Assembly (NCBI RefSeq): GCF_025836975.1
Contig: NZ_CP107548.1
Coordinates: 2,418,001-2,482,000, forward strand
DNA length: 64,000 nucleotides
Direction of reading: 5' to 3'
Source of the DNA: Pollutimonas sp. M17
GTDB lineage: Bacteria; Pseudomonadota; Gammaproteobacteria; Burkholderiales; Burkholderiaceae_B
The stretch's first letter is position 1, and each line of letters begins with the position of its first letter. The notes under the pieces are model-generated. The model ran no database searches, was not told the origin of the DNA, and saw only the letters and a list, made by a program, of their open reading frames with translations. Below are positions 39,481 through 48,995 of this stretch, one piece after another. Both the position numbers and the translations under genes were made by a program.

Positions 39481-40941
39481 ATGACCGAAGACATACTTAT
39501 AAACGTCACTCCCTTTGAAACACGGGTCGCACTGGTAGAGCAAGGTGCAGTACAAGAACTTCATATGGAACGCAGCATCCAGCGGGGCCATGTCGGCAAT
39601 CTGTATCTGGGCAAAGTCGTGCGTGTGCTCCCCGGCATGCAAAGCGCCTTTGTGGATATCGGGCTGGACCGCGCGGCCTTCATCCATGTGGCCGACCTCA
39701 GGCAGAACCGTACGGAACGCAGCACCGGCGCGGCCGTCACCCCTATAGAAAAGCTGCTGTTCGAAGGCCAGTCGCTGATGGTCCAAGTGATCAAGGATCC
39801 GCTGGGCACCAAAGGAGCGCGGCTATCCACGCAAATCAGCATCGCCGGGCGCATGCTGGTCTATCTGCCCTATGACCCTCATGTGGGCATTTCGCAGAAG
39901 ATCGAATCGGAAGAAGATCGCATCTCCCTGCGGGAGAGGGTGCTGCGATTCAGGGGAGACGACAAGGGCGGATTCATTGTCCGCACCCAGGCCGAGGGCG
40001 CCACCGATGAGGAGCTGCAGGCGGATCACTCTTATCTGCGCACGTTGTGGAACAGCATCCAGGAGAAAGCCAAGAGCCAGCCCACGCCATCGGTGCTGTA
40101 TACCGATCTGACCCTGGCCCAGCGCGTGCTTCGCGACATGGTGGGGCCGAACACCGGAACCATACAGGTGGATTCGCGCAGCACCACGCAGCAGCTGCTG
40201 GATTGGGCCAAGACCTACACACCCTCGGTGCTGGGCCGGATCAAGCACTATAGCGGCGAGCGGCCCCTGTTCGATACCGCCAACGTCGACGAGGAGATCG
40301 CGCGCGCGCTGTCGCGCCGGGTGGACCTCAAATCGGGCGGCTACCTGATCATCGATCAGACCGAAGCCCTGACCACAGTCGACGTGAACACCGGCGGCTT
40401 CGTGGGTGGACGCAATTTCGACGACACCATATTCAAGACCAACCTGGAAGCCGCCGTGGCCCTGGCGCGCCAGCTGCGCCTGCGCAACTTGGGCGGCATC
40501 ATCATCCTTGACTTCATCGACATGGACGACACGGAGCACCGCAGTTCCGTGCTCGCCGAACTGAACAAGGCCCTGAGCAAGGATCGCACCCGCATGACGG
40601 TCAGCGGATTCAGCCAGCTGGGCCTGGTCGAGATGACCCGCAAGCGCACGCGCGATTCGCTGGCGCATCAGTTATGCGAGCCCTGCCCCACTTGCCAGTC
40701 GCGCGGCAATGTCCGCACGCCGCGCACCCTATGCTACGAAATACTGCGCGAGATATTGCGTGAGTCGCGCCAGTTCAATCCCAAGGAGTTCCGCATCCTG
40801 GCCTCGCAGGCCATCGTGGATCTGTTCCTGGAAGAAGAAAGCGCCCATTTGGCCATGCTGGGCGACTTCATCGGCAAGCCCGTATCGCTGGAAGTGGAAA
40901 GCCAATATTCACAGGAGCAATACGACATCGTTCTGATCTGA
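39481..40941 (+). CDS. rng: Ribonuclease G
   Basis: 486 residues, the normal length of RNase G (CafA), which lacks the long C-terminal arm of RNase E. The S1 domain includes FVDIGLDRAAFIHVADL; the catalytic DNase I-like region has TTVDVNTGGFVGGRNFDDT and ILDFIDMDD with the two metal-binding aspartates; the zinc link is CEPCPTC. It trims the 16S 5' end and degrades mRNA. Usually rng directly follows maf; here it follows the rRNA operon whose product it processes. Confidence 0.95.
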   Translation: MTEDILINVTPFETRVALVEQGAVQELHMERSIQRGHVGNLYLGKVVRVLPGMQSAFVDIGLDRAAFIHVADLRQNRTERSTGAAVTPIEKLLFEGQSLMVQVIKDPLGTKGARLSTQISIAGRMLVYLPYDPHVGISQKIESEEDRISLRERVLRFRGDDKGGFIVRTQAEGATDEELQADHSYLRTLWNSIQEKAKSQPTPSVLYTDLTLAQRVLRDMVGPNTGTIQVDSRSTTQQLLDWAKTYTPSVLGRIKHYSGERPLFDTANVDEEIARALSRRVDLKSGGYLIIDQTEALTTVDVNTGGFVGGRNFDDTIFKTNLEAAVALARQLRLRNLGGIIILDFIDMDDTEHRSSVLAELNKALSKDRTRMTVSGFSQLGLVEMTRKRTRDSLAHQLCEPCPTCQSRGNVRTPRTLCYEILREILRESRQFNPKEFRILASQAIVDLFLEEESAHLAMLGDFIGKPVSLEVESQYSQEQYDIVLI

Positions 40942-41003
40942 TCGATGGGGTATGCTTACCGGCTTTCTTCAGCAAGCGCCGGATGGAGGCGCAAAGACCA
41001 CGC

Positions 41004-41864
41004 ATGTCGGAAATCAGTATTCTTCTGTTGTTTGCAGCGGCCTTCGGCGCCAGCGCGCTGGGCGGCGTGCTTGGCATGGCGAGCGGCATCTTCATCGTAC
41101 CGATACTCACGCTGTTCTTTGGCCTGGAAATCCGGATCGCCATCGCCGCGAGCATTGTGTCGGTCATCGCATGTTCTTGCGCAAGCGCGGCCCCTTTCCT
41201 GAAGGCGGGACTGACGAATATCCGCCTTGCCATCGTTCTGGAAACAGCCACTGCGATGGGCGCGCTCACGGGGGTCTTCTTTATCGGCCTGATTCCTGAA
41301 TCCTACCTCTATGGCCTGTTCGCCGTCATTCTGGCCGTATCGGCCAGGCAAATGCTGGCACGGCGGCGCGAGAAGACGATCACCAGCGAGCCCGACCCGC
41401 GAAGCTGGGCGGCCTTGCTAAGGCTGGATTCCGATTTTCCCGACAAAACGCCCGGCCGCTCGATCGCCTACCAGGTCGGCCATGTCCCGCTGGGCTTGAT
41501 CCTGATGTACGGAGCCGGACTGCTGTCCGCCTTGCTTGGCATCGGCTCCGGAGTGCTGAAGATTCCCGCCATGGATGCCGCCCTGCGCCTGCCCATCAAG
41601 GTTTCATCGGCCACCTCGAACTTCATGATCGGCGTTACCGCCTCGGCCAGCGCCGTGGCCTATTTCATAAGCGGCGATATCGATGTGGACATCGCCGCCC
41701 CCGTGGCCTTGGGCTCCGTCCTGGGCGCATTCGCCGGCGCCCGGCTTTTGTTGCGCATTCCGGCCGAGCGGCTCCGCCTCTTCTTCGTGCTGGTGTTGTC
41801 CTTGCTGGCGATTCAGATGCTGATGAGCAGCGTCGGCATAGAACTGCCCGGAGGCCTATCATGA
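41004..41864 (+). CDS. TauE/SafE-family membrane protein
   Basis: 286 residues with about eight membrane segments in two repeats, typical of TauE/SafE (DUF81) sulfite, sulfonate or organosulfur exporters. Family glycine-rich motifs are ASALGGVLGMASGIFIVP near the start and GAGLLSALLGIGSGVLKIPA in the second half. ATG at 41004 is preferred because it places the first helix at the N terminus, with GGAGG further upstream; ATG at 40983 would add seven residues. Its stop overlaps the DUF1634 start, so the two are translated together. Confidence 0.85.
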   Translation: MSEISILLLFAAAFGASALGGVLGMASGIFIVPILTLFFGLEIRIAIAASIVSVIACSCASAAPFLKAGLTNIRLAIVLETATAMGALTGVFFIGLIPESYLYGLFAVILAVSARQMLARRREKTITSEPDPRSWAALLRLDSDFPDKTPGRSIAYQVGHVPLGLILMYGAGLLSALLGIGSGVLKIPAMDAALRLPIKVSSATSNFMIGVTASASAVAYFISGDIDVDIAAPVALGSVLGAFAGARLLLRIPAERLRLFFVLVLSLLAIQMLMSSVGIELPGGLS

Positions 41865-42178
41865 AGAACAATGCAGACATCCGCCAACGCAGGGACCGGA
41901 TGATCGCCGGTCTGCTGAGGTGGGGAACGTGGTTCGCCTCCATGCTGATCGCGATGGGCATGCTGATCGGCGTCGCCGGCTACTGGGATGATGCGCCGGG
42001 CTATGGAAAGCAGGTGGCTGTCGCGGGAATCGCCGTATTCATCCTTCTTCCCGTAATGCGCGTCGGACTGATGCTGGTCATGTTCCTGCGCGAACGGGAC
42101 TATGCCTATGCGGTGATTTCGAGTTCGGTCCTGGCGATCATCCTGGCCTCATCGCTGATAGGCCTGTGGTGGAATTGA
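41861..42178 (+). CDS. DUF1634 membrane protein
   Basis: 105 residues with three membrane helices, beginning after a basic N terminus (RQRRDRMIAGLLRWGTWFAS). This fits DUF1634, a small integral membrane family often found next to TauE/SafE genes. The ATG overlaps the upstream stop by four bases (ATGA). A role as an accessory subunit of the transporter is inferred from this linkage only. Confidence 0.82.
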   Translation: MKNNADIRQRRDRMIAGLLRWGTWFASMLIAMGMLIGVAGYWDDAPGYGKQVAVAGIAVFILLPVMRVGLMLVMFLRERDYAYAVISSSVLAIILASSLIGLWWN

Positions 42179-42190
42179 CCGCATGAGGCG

Positions 42191-42210
42191 CCGCGGCGGC
42201 GAAGCCGCGG
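42191..42210. terminator. Hairpin between convergent DUF1634 and lipoprotein genes
   Basis: CCGCGGC at 42191-42197 pairs with GCCGCGG at 42204-42210 across a six-base loop. There is no T tract, so it is at best a weak or Rho-assisted terminator between two convergent genes. Confidence 0.4.
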
Positions 42211-42226
42211 CCGGCCGCGTGGAAAG

Positions 42227-42655
42227 TCAGCCGCCTGGCTGGGGGCAGATTTCAGGATGCATGATGGACTGGAACAACTGCTCGATGCGCGCCTTCGTGC
42301 CGCTGTCCGCGTAATAGGAATATACCTGGGCCTTGGACCGCTCTTCCGCCATCATGGTGCTCTGGTACTGGGTCAGGTCGACGACAATGGCGTGTTCGTA
42401 GGAAGCCGACGGTTCCGGCATTTCCGTAATGGTGGCATAGGCGGTCTGCCGCGGATCCAGGGTGAACTTTGCGGATGCGCCGCAAGCCGCCTGGTGCTTG
42501 AACAAGGCCATTTGTATCTTGGGAAACGTCAGGGGTATCGTGCGCTCGCCACGGAAATAAGCGGGTTCGCGCACGTCGCCGATACGCAGTCCCTGCGGAG
42601 TGGCGGCGCAGCCGGCCAGTATCGTCACTGCGGCAAGCATTGCCATCGTCTTCAT
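42227..42655 (-). CDS. Small putative lipoprotein, function unknown
   Basis: 142 residues. The N terminus MKTMAMLAAVTILAGC is a lipoprotein signal with a lipobox LAGC at residue 16, so the mature protein is probably anchored to a membrane. I do not recognise the domain. The remainder has no membrane helix and ends with a Cys near the C terminus (EICPQPGG); another Cys sits near residue 59, so a disulfide is possible. It is convergent with DUF1634 and 66 bases downstream of msbA on the same strand. Confidence 0.72.
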   Translation of the reverse strand: MKTMAMLAAVTILAGCAATPQGLRIGDVREPAYFRGERTIPLTFPKIQMALFKHQAACGASAKFTLDPRQTAYATITEMPEPSASYEHAIVVDLTQYQSTMMAEERSKAQVYSYYADSGTKARIEQLFQSIMHPEICPQPGG

Positions 42656-42721
42656 GTAGGTGACTTCCTTTATCGAAATAACGAAAGAGCGCGGCCCAGC
42701 CTTGTAAACCCGGCCTTGCTC

Positions 42722-44503
42722 TCAATCTTCTTCACGGAACTGCATGCGGTATAGCGAAGCATACAGCCCGTTCAACTCCAGCAATTCTTCGTGCCGGCCC
42801 TGCTCCACGATTTTTCCGGCATCCATCACGACGATCCGGTCGGCCTTCTGTACGGTCGACAGGCGGTGCGCGATCACCAGCGTGGTGCGCCCCGCCATGA
42901 GCAGTTCCAGCGAGGCCTGCACCTGCCGTTCGGATTCATTATCAAGGGCCGAGGTGGCTTCGTCCAGGATGAGGATGGGCGCATTCTTGATCAAGGCGCG
43001 CGCAATGGCCAGACGCTGGCGCTGCCCGCCGGACAACTGGCTGGCGTTTTCCCCGACCGGCGTATCCAGCCCCTGCGGCAGGCCGTCGACGAAGTCGAGC
43101 AGGTTCGCGGCCTCCAGCGCCTTGCGGATCTCGCCGCGATCGGCTTCGTGCAGGGCGCCATAGCCCACGTTCTCGGCAATGGTTCCGTCGAAAAGCACGA
43201 CATCCTGGCTGACCAGCGACAGGTGGGCCCGCAGCCCCCGCAGGCTGAGTTCCTTGACGTTCTGGCCATCGATGCACACTTCGCCCCGCATCGGATTGAC
43301 GAAACGCGGCAACATGTTCACCAGAGTGGTCTTGCCGCTGCCCGAACGTCCCACCAGGGCAACCGTCTGTCCCGGCTCCGCCACGAAGGACACATCGGAA
43401 AGCGTATCGGTCTGTGCGTTGGGAAAGCGGTGATAGATGCCGCTGAACTCGACCCGCCCCTTGACCGGCTGCGCCAGGGTTCCGGTGCCGCTGTCATCCT
43501 CGGGCTTCTGATCGATGAGCGTGAACACGCTCTCGGCCGAGATCAGCATTCTCTGCATGGCGCTGGCGATGTTCGTCAGCCGCTTCATGGGGTCGAAAAT
43601 CTGACCCAGCGCCGCCATGAAGGCGGCGAAGCTGCCCACGGTAAGCCCCTGGTTGTTGGCCTGGTACAGGGCGACGGCAATGACCGCGGCCACCGACAAG
43701 GCGATGGAGAACTGCGACAGGGGCGACATGGCCGCGTCGGCACTGGCCGCGCGCATGGCAAAGCGCCGCAGGCGGCCGTTCACGTATTCGAAGCGGCCCG
43801 ATTCGCGCTCATAGCCATCGAACAGCTTGATGACGCGCTGGCCGTCGATGCCTTCGCGCACGACGCGCGTGAGCTCGGCGTTCATGCCTATGGTCTCGCG
43901 GTTGATGCGCCGCAGCCGCTTGATGAAAACACGCGCGATCAAGGTCGAGATGGGCAGCATGACCAGCACGATCAAGGTCAGTTGCCACGACATGTACAGC
44001 AGCACGCACAACAGCGCCACGACCACCAGCGATTCGCGCACGACAACGGTGATGACCTCGGTCGCCAGACCCGTGACGGTGCCCGCGTCGATGGTGAAGC
44101 GGTTCAGCAGGCGCCCGGAGTCGCCCCGCTTGAAATCCTCGTCGGACAGTCCCAGCAGGCGTGAGAACATTTCCTTGCGCAGGCCCAGCAGCATGTTGTT
44201 GGCCACCCAGGCCAGCAGATAGGTGCTGGAGTAACTGCACACTCCGCGCAAAAACATCAGGCCCACCACCGCAAGGGGAATCGACCACATGTACGAAGGC
44301 CTGGACCCGGAAAAGCCATCGTCCAGCAGGGGCTTCATGATGATGGCCAGCGTGGGCTGGGTGGCCGCTGCGACACTGACGAGAAGGACGGCCGCGATCA
44401 CCGCTTTCCAGTACACGCCCAGGCGGCTGTAGATGCGGCGCCACAAGTCCAGCTTGACGGGATCCGAAGGTGACGATGCGGCTTCAGTGGCTGACTTCAA
44501 CAA
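42722..44503 (-). CDS. msbA: Lipid A/LPS flippase, ABC exporter MsbA
   Basis: 593 residues. Six membrane helices make up the first half and the nucleotide-binding domain the second, with Walker A GRSGSGKTTL, signature LSGGQRQRLAIARAL and Walker B ILILDEATSALD. It flips lipid A-core across the inner membrane. The start is TTG at 44503 or 44500: the nearest ATG would cut into the first membrane helix. It is divergent from the heptosyltransferase gene, linking it to core LPS assembly. Confidence 0.92.
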   Translation of the reverse strand: MLKSATEAASSPSDPVKLDLWRRIYSRLGVYWKAVIAAVLLVSVAAATQPTLAIIMKPLLDDGFSGSRPSYMWSIPLAVVGLMFLRGVCSYSSTYLLAWVANNMLLGLRKEMFSRLLGLSDEDFKRGDSGRLLNRFTIDAGTVTGLATEVITVVVRESLVVVALLCVLLYMSWQLTLIVLVMLPISTLIARVFIKRLRRINRETIGMNAELTRVVREGIDGQRVIKLFDGYERESGRFEYVNGRLRRFAMRAASADAAMSPLSQFSIALSVAAVIAVALYQANNQGLTVGSFAAFMAALGQIFDPMKRLTNIASAMQRMLISAESVFTLIDQKPEDDSGTGTLAQPVKGRVEFSGIYHRFPNAQTDTLSDVSFVAEPGQTVALVGRSGSGKTTLVNMLPRFVNPMRGEVCIDGQNVKELSLRGLRAHLSLVSQDVVLFDGTIAENVGYGALHEADRGEIRKALEAANLLDFVDGLPQGLDTPVGENASQLSGGQRQRLAIARALIKNAPILILDEATSALDNESERQVQASLELLMAGRTTLVIAHRLSTVQKADRIVVMDAGKIVEQGRHEELLELNGLYASLYRMQFREED

Positions 44504-44605
44504 TAAACTCGCTTATATACTATTGGATGAATCATTTTAACGTCCCTTCGCGGGATGCCGATCGTTCAACAGCCATCATACCGCCCAGGCCAGCCCTTCC
44601 CGCTC

Positions 44606-45577
44606 ATGACTATGCCCTCCGCCATCTATGTACGTCTTCCCAACTGGATCGGCGATGTCTGCATGAGTCTTCCCAGCCTGCATGCGCTGCTGGACACGCA
44701 GTTGCCCGTGGTGGTGTGCGCGCGGCCCTGGGCCAAAGACCTGCTGGCCGGCTACAGGCTGGAAGGCTTCGTCGAGATGAAAGGCCGATGGCGGGAAGAC
44801 AGGGCCGCCGTCCAGCAGCACAAGAAGAAAGCCCAGCACGCCCATCCGCGCGGGCTGCTGCTGCCCGATTCCCTGTCCAGCGCCATGGTATTCAAGTTTG
44901 CGGGCGTGCCCAGCGCCGGATACCGGGACGACGGGCGCAGCCTGATCCTGCGCTGGCCCATCGGCAAGCCGCCGGAACACCTGCATGCCGTGCAATCCTG
45001 GCACTACGTGACCGCCCAGGCCCTCAAGCGCTGGAACCTTCCCGTGCGCCCCCTGCCCTCGAACAGGAAGCTGGGCTTGCGCCTTGCCGGCAGGCACGGC
45101 ACCGAAGCCATGCAGGCCGTGGATGCCGCCGGGCTGGAGCCGGGCCGGTTCATCCTGATCGCCCCCACGGCGACCGGGTTGCACCGCGGGAAGGTGAAGG
45201 TGTGGCCGCAGTTCGATGCCCTGACCCGCCGCCTGCAGGAACGCGGCCATGTCGTTGCCATGTGCCCGCCTCCCGCCGAGGCCGAGGCGGCCCGGCGCAA
45301 TGCGCCGACCGCGGTTTGCCTGCCCCCCTTGAAGCTGGGTGCGTTTGCTACACTCACCCAACTTGCCGCGCTGGTCGTCTGCAATGATTCCGGGGTTTCG
45401 CACCTGGCCGCCGCCGCCCATGCCAGGCAGCTGACCTTGTTCGGTGTTACCCAGCGCGAACGCACGGGCCCCTGGTCCGACGTAGCCGTCTGCCTGGGCG
45501 CCATGCACGCCTGGCCTACGCTGGAACAGGCGGAACAGCAGGTGCTGGACCTTCTGCCCGAAAACATTGAACGGTAA
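44606..45577 (+). CDS. Glycosyltransferase family 9, heptosyltransferase (WaaF-like)
   Basis: 323 residues of the ADP-heptose:LPS heptosyltransferase fold. Family motifs are IYVRLPNWIGDVCMSLPSL at the N terminus and VCNDSGVSHLAAAAHA near the C terminus, where ADP-heptose binds. It probably adds an inner-core heptose in the cytoplasm. ATG at 44606 is the best start; 44612 is equally plausible. It is divergent from msbA and followed after three bases by a YdcF gene. WaaC versus WaaF cannot be decided here. Confidence 0.85.
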   Translation: MTMPSAIYVRLPNWIGDVCMSLPSLHALLDTQLPVVVCARPWAKDLLAGYRLEGFVEMKGRWREDRAAVQQHKKKAQHAHPRGLLLPDSLSSAMVFKFAGVPSAGYRDDGRSLILRWPIGKPPEHLHAVQSWHYVTAQALKRWNLPVRPLPSNRKLGLRLAGRHGTEAMQAVDAAGLEPGRFILIAPTATGLHRGKVKVWPQFDALTRRLQERGHVVAMCPPPAEAEAARRNAPTAVCLPPLKLGAFATLTQLAALVVCNDSGVSHLAAAAHARQLTLFGVTQRERTGPWSDVAVCLGAMHAWPTLEQAEQQVLDLLPENIER

Positions 45578-45580
45578 CGC

Positions 45581-46345
45581 ATGACGATTTCGAGCTTCCT
45601 GACCAACCTGGTGATACCGCTTAACCTGTGCATTACCCTGCTGCTGATCGCCGCGGTGGTATTCATGCTGCGTTGGCGCAAGACGGCATTCTTCATCGCC
45701 GCCGCCGGCTTGGCATGGGCTCTGTTCTGGTCCCTGCCCGCCTCGTCGCTGTGGGCGGGCGGACGCCTGGAGCAGTTGTACCCGCACAGGCCCGTCATGG
45801 CGCTGCCCACCGCCCAGGCCATCGTCGTCCTGGGCGGCAGCACGGCCAACGGCCGGCAGAACTGGTTCGAGCCCTATGACAGCAACACGGCATCCGCACG
45901 CGTCGATACCGCCGCCGTACTGTACAAAGCGAAGCGGGCGCCGCTCATCATTCTTTCCGGTGCCGCCCTGGAGGGCAGCACCAGCGAGGCCCAGATGATG
46001 GCAAGCGCGCTAAGGCAGGAAGATATCCCGGACAGCGCCATGGTGCTGGAGAACCGCAGCTTCACCACCCATGAAAATGCCCTGTACACCACGCAGAAGC
46101 TCAAGGAGCGCCATATAGGCCAGGTCCTGCTGGTGACGTCCGCCCTGCACATGCCGCGGGCCATGGCCGTGTTCAGGAAGCAGGGCATCGACGCCATCGC
46201 CGCGCCATCGCCGCCCCAGATCGTGGTTCCCGACGACTCCCGATTTTCATTCTGGCAGCCGAATATGCGGGCCCTCTCCGCCAGCCGCTCCATCGTGAAG
46301 GAGTACGTGGGACTGCTGGTGTACTGGATTCGAGGCTGGATCTAG
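45581..46345 (+). CDS. YdcF/DUF218-family membrane protein (ElyC/SanA-like)
   Basis: 254 residues. Two N-terminal membrane segments ([19 protein letters not shown] and [19 protein letters not shown]) precede the DUF218 domain, which starts with [14 protein letters not shown] and includes [15 protein letters not shown]. Relatives such as ElyC and SanA affect envelope integrity and polyprenyl-phosphate use. It lies three bases after the heptosyltransferase gene and two before the YkgJ gene, so it belongs to this envelope operon. Confidence 0.83.
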   Translation: MTISSFLTNLVIPLNLCITLLLIAAVVFMLRWRKTAFFIAAAGLAWALFWSLPASSLWAGGRLEQLYPHRPVMALPTAQAIVVLGGSTANGRQNWFEPYDSNTASARVDTAAVLYKAKRAPLIILSGAALEGSTSEAQMMASALRQEDIPDSAMVLENRSFTTHENALYTTQKLKERHIGQVLLVTSALHMPRAMAVFRKQGIDAIAAPSPPQIVVPDDSRFSFWQPNMRALSASRSIVKEYVGLLVYWIRGWI

Positions 46346-46347
46346 CC

Positions 46348-46602
46348 ATGCAATGCCGCCCCGGCTGCGGAGCCTGCTGCATCGCCCCGTCCATCTCTAG
46401 CCCCATTCCCGGCATGCCGTCCGGCAAAGCGGCGGGCGTCCGATGCATCCAGTTGGCGGACGATAATCGGTGCCGGATCTTCGGACACCCCGAGAGGCCG
46501 GCGGTATGCGCCGGCCTGCAGGCAACTCGGGAAATGTGTGGATCGAACCGCGAACAAGCCATTGCCTGGATAAGCGAGTTGGAACGCGCCACCGCGCCGT
46601 AA
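46348..46602 (+). CDS. YkgJ-family cysteine-cluster protein
   Basis: 84 residues with eight cysteines. The N-terminal pattern CRPGCGACC places four of them at residues 3, 7, 10 and 11, and the rest follow in [21 protein letters not shown] and MCGSN. This is the UPF0153/YkgJ pattern, presumed to bind zinc or an Fe-S cluster; no function is proven. It starts two bases after the YdcF stop codon. Confidence 0.85.
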   Translation: MQCRPGCGACCIAPSISSPIPGMPSGKAAGVRCIQLADDNRCRIFGHPERPAVCAGLQATREMCGSNREQAIAWISELERATAP

Positions 46603-46709
46603 CGGCAAATTGGCATTTGTTCGGTGCTACACTCGGGCGGTCCTGTATGGACGACGACGCGGGTTGTATACGTGCCGCCCGCGGATTAAATCAAGAAACG
46701 GGGGCTTCC

Positions 46710-46931
46710 ATGCACTACATCATTCTTATTCTCGCCGCCATGCTGGTGGGCACCGCCATCGGCGCCTTGCTTGTACCGCGCGACAAATCCTTATTTATCG
46801 GTTCTCTTGCCGCGATTGCGCTGGGGGCCGTTACCATGGTGACCGGCTCGTGGATTTTCCTGGCGATCGGAACGGCCATCTTCCTGGCGGCGCAGGCCAT
46901 GCAACGCGACAACCCTCCTGTGCAGGCCTGA
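46710..46931 (+). CDS. Small membrane protein, function unknown
   Basis: 73 residues with two hydrophobic segments (YIILILAAMLVGTAIGALLVP and SWIFLAIGTAIFLAAQA), likely two membrane helices. I do not recognise a family. The start ATG at 46710 has GGGGCTTCC upstream. It lies 107 bases after the YkgJ gene and is followed by a strong terminator, so it may be its own unit or the last gene of the operon. Confidence 0.65.
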   Translation: MHYIILILAAMLVGTAIGALLVPRDKSLFIGSLAAIALGAVTMVTGSWIFLAIGTAIFLAAQAMQRDNPPVQA

Positions 46932-47033
46932 GCGCGGGCGGAATCCACATACTCGATCCTTCGGCCTGCCACCCTGAGCCTAACCGCCTGGCTGGCTGTA
47001 AATCCCTCGGCGCGGCTGATGCGCCGTAAAGCC

Positions 47034-47057
47034 ACCGCCCCTTTCGGGGCGGTTTTA
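47034..47057 (+). terminator. Factor-independent terminator
   Basis: ACCGCCCC pairs with GGGGCGGT around a TTTC loop, followed by TTTTA. It terminates the plus-strand transcript of the small membrane protein gene, 100 bases downstream. The convergent LPS operon ends at 47100. Confidence 0.9.
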
Positions 47058-47099
47058 CTTTATGACGCGAACCCCGGTCCATGCGGCATTGGCGGAGGT

Positions 47100-48254
47100 T
47101 TACACGGAGCCGCGCTCTTTGAGTATCTCTTGATACAGCCCCAGGTATTCGCCAGCCACCTCGTTCCAGGTATGCCGGTCCACGACGTCGCTGCCGCCCC
47201 GCCGCAAACGGTCGCGCCAGGCCTCATCGCCATCGATGCGCGCAATGAAGCGCGCCAGTTGCTCGTCGTTTTCGGGATGGTCCAGCACCATGGCGTCCTG
47301 CCCGTCCTGCACATACTGCGCAAAGCCGCACCAGGGCGCCGGGCTAAGGACGACCGGCAGATCGAAGGACATGGCTTCCAGCGGCGCCATGCCGAAACTG
47401 TCGTTCAGCGTGGGATGCACATAGATGTCGGCGACCTGATAGTACGGCGCCACGTCGGCCGTTTCCTCGATCAGCTTGATGCGCTCCGACAAACCCTGGT
47501 TTTCGGGCGGCTTGTGTATGAAGTCGCGCGTGGCGGCGTTGCTGCCCACGATCAGCAGCTTGTACCGGGCCGGCAGCCGTGCCAGGGCCTTCAGCACCGT
47601 GGGCAGGCCTTTGCGCATGGGATTGCGCGCCACGAGCAAGCATACGCAGTCGTCGGGCGAAAAGCCCAATGCGCCGCGCGCCTGTGGCCTGCCCGCCGGG
47701 TCCGGGCTTGCGGTGCGGGATACGCCTGGCGGAATAATGGGAAAGGAAAGATGCGGGCCGTAGGCCTGTTTCAACTGCTCGGCGATCAAGCCGGATACGG
47801 CAACCGTCCGGTGGCCCGGCCTGGCGGCTACCCGCCGCGCTTCCAGGCGCAAATAAGTCTGGACACGCAAGCTGGGGTAGGACAGCAAGCGCTTGATGTC
47901 AGGCAGCGCCCGCACCCGCCAGTTGTAGCGGACGGGCGTGACGTGCACGACTTCGACGTCTCCGCACCAGCCGTTCATGTGGGAATGGACGATGTCATAG
48001 CCCTTGCGTGTGGCGCGGCGCGCCCGCCATGCGAACAGCAACACCCGCAGCCAGCTGGGCAGGAAGGACCAGGACCGCAAGGGAACGAAAGGCAGTTGCA
48101 GCCCGCAATCCTCGTCGTATTCCCGGGCGAACACGGTGATGTCGTGGCCGGGAGAGAGTTCACGCATCAGTTCGACCCCGTATGCCTCGGCCCCGCCGTA
48201 GCGGTTGCCGAATCGATCGACGACGAAGGCGATTTTCAGTCGAGGCACGGACAT
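47100..48254 (-). CDS. Glycosyltransferase family 4, LPS-core type
   Basis: 384 residues of the GT-B fold. IAFVVDRFGNRYGGAEAYGVELM at the N terminus is typical of WaaG-like transferases, and the C-terminal donor site has DIYVHPTLNDSFGMAPLEAMSFDLPVV. The E-x7-E pattern supports a retaining family 4 enzyme. It is the last gene of the operon, 10 bases after the deacetylase. It probably extends the LPS core; sugar and linkage are not predictable. Confidence 0.85.
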   Translation of the reverse strand: MSVPRLKIAFVVDRFGNRYGGAEAYGVELMRELSPGHDITVFAREYDEDCGLQLPFVPLRSWSFLPSWLRVLLFAWRARRATRKGYDIVHSHMNGWCGDVEVVHVTPVRYNWRVRALPDIKRLLSYPSLRVQTYLRLEARRVAARPGHRTVAVSGLIAEQLKQAYGPHLSFPIIPPGVSRTASPDPAGRPQARGALGFSPDDCVCLLVARNPMRKGLPTVLKALARLPARYKLLIVGSNAATRDFIHKPPENQGLSERIKLIEETADVAPYYQVADIYVHPTLNDSFGMAPLEAMSFDLPVVLSPAPWCGFAQYVQDGQDAMVLDHPENDEQLARFIARIDGDEAWRDRLRRGGSDVVDRHTWNEVAGEYLGLYQEILKERGSV

Positions 48255-48264
48255 GCGGCGTCCC

Positions 48265-48987
48265 TTATTCCTTGCGTCGCTTCTGTTCCAGCCGGGTCAT
48301 GCATTTTTGCAGAAAGCGGAAGATGTTGGTGGATCGGGCGACCGTGACCCTGGGCAGTCCGAAGGGATCGTCGGTTTCCTTGGCCAGGCCGCCCTGAGTC
48401 GTGGTGGCGTTGATGTAGCCGGCATTGCGCACCATGGCACGCAGTTCGGGCGATTCGCCGCCGTAGGGATAGCAGAAAGCCGTGACTTCGGAGCCCATGG
48501 CATCTTCAAGTTCGTGCTTGGACTGACGGATCTGGTAGTCGGCGACTTCAGGGGAAAGCTTGGGAAGAAAGGGATGGTCCAGGGTGTGCGAACCGACTTC
48601 CATGCCGGCGGTGGTCCATTCCCGCATTTCGTCGATCGACATCAAATCGGCGTGCGCTATGCCTTTTTCGTAATCCCAGACATTGCCGCCGTCCAGTTGG
48701 CGCGCCACGAAATAATTGGTCGCGGTGAAGTCCTGTTCGCGCAGAATGGGCAAGGCGTGCCGGTATACATTGCGATAGCCGTCATCGAAGGTGATGCCGA
48801 CCACCTTGCCGTGGCGCTCGCCCCTTATATAAGGCATGAGATCGCGCATGGAAAGCCCCCGGTAGCCGAAGCGGCGCAGCCAGGTCATTTGCCGCCGGAA
48901 ATCGGCCGGATGCACGATGAGGCTGCGATACGGCGATCCCTTGACTGCGGGCTGGCCTATCTGGTGGTACATGAGTATGGGGATCAT
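48265..48987 (-). CDS. Polysaccharide deacetylase (NodB family), first of two
   Basis: 240 residues of the NodB homology domain. Motif 1 is GITFDDGY with the catalytic Asp and metal Asp, motif 2 is SHTLDH with the metal histidines, and motif 3 is CYPYGGE. It opens MIPILMYHQIG. It probably N-deacetylates an amino sugar on the LPS core, as in Bordetella core operons. ATG at 48987 lies eight bases after the preceding glycosyltransferase stop. Confidence 0.86.
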   Translation of the reverse strand: MIPILMYHQIGQPAVKGSPYRSLIVHPADFRRQMTWLRRFGYRGLSMRDLMPYIRGERHGKVVGITFDDGYRNVYRHALPILREQDFTATNYFVARQLDGGNVWDYEKGIAHADLMSIDEMREWTTAGMEVGSHTLDHPFLPKLSPEVADYQIRQSKHELEDAMGSEVTAFCYPYGGESPELRAMVRNAGYINATTTQGGLAKETDDPFGLPRVTVARSTNIFRFLQKCMTRLEQKRRKE

Positions 48988-48995
48988 GTGGCTGA

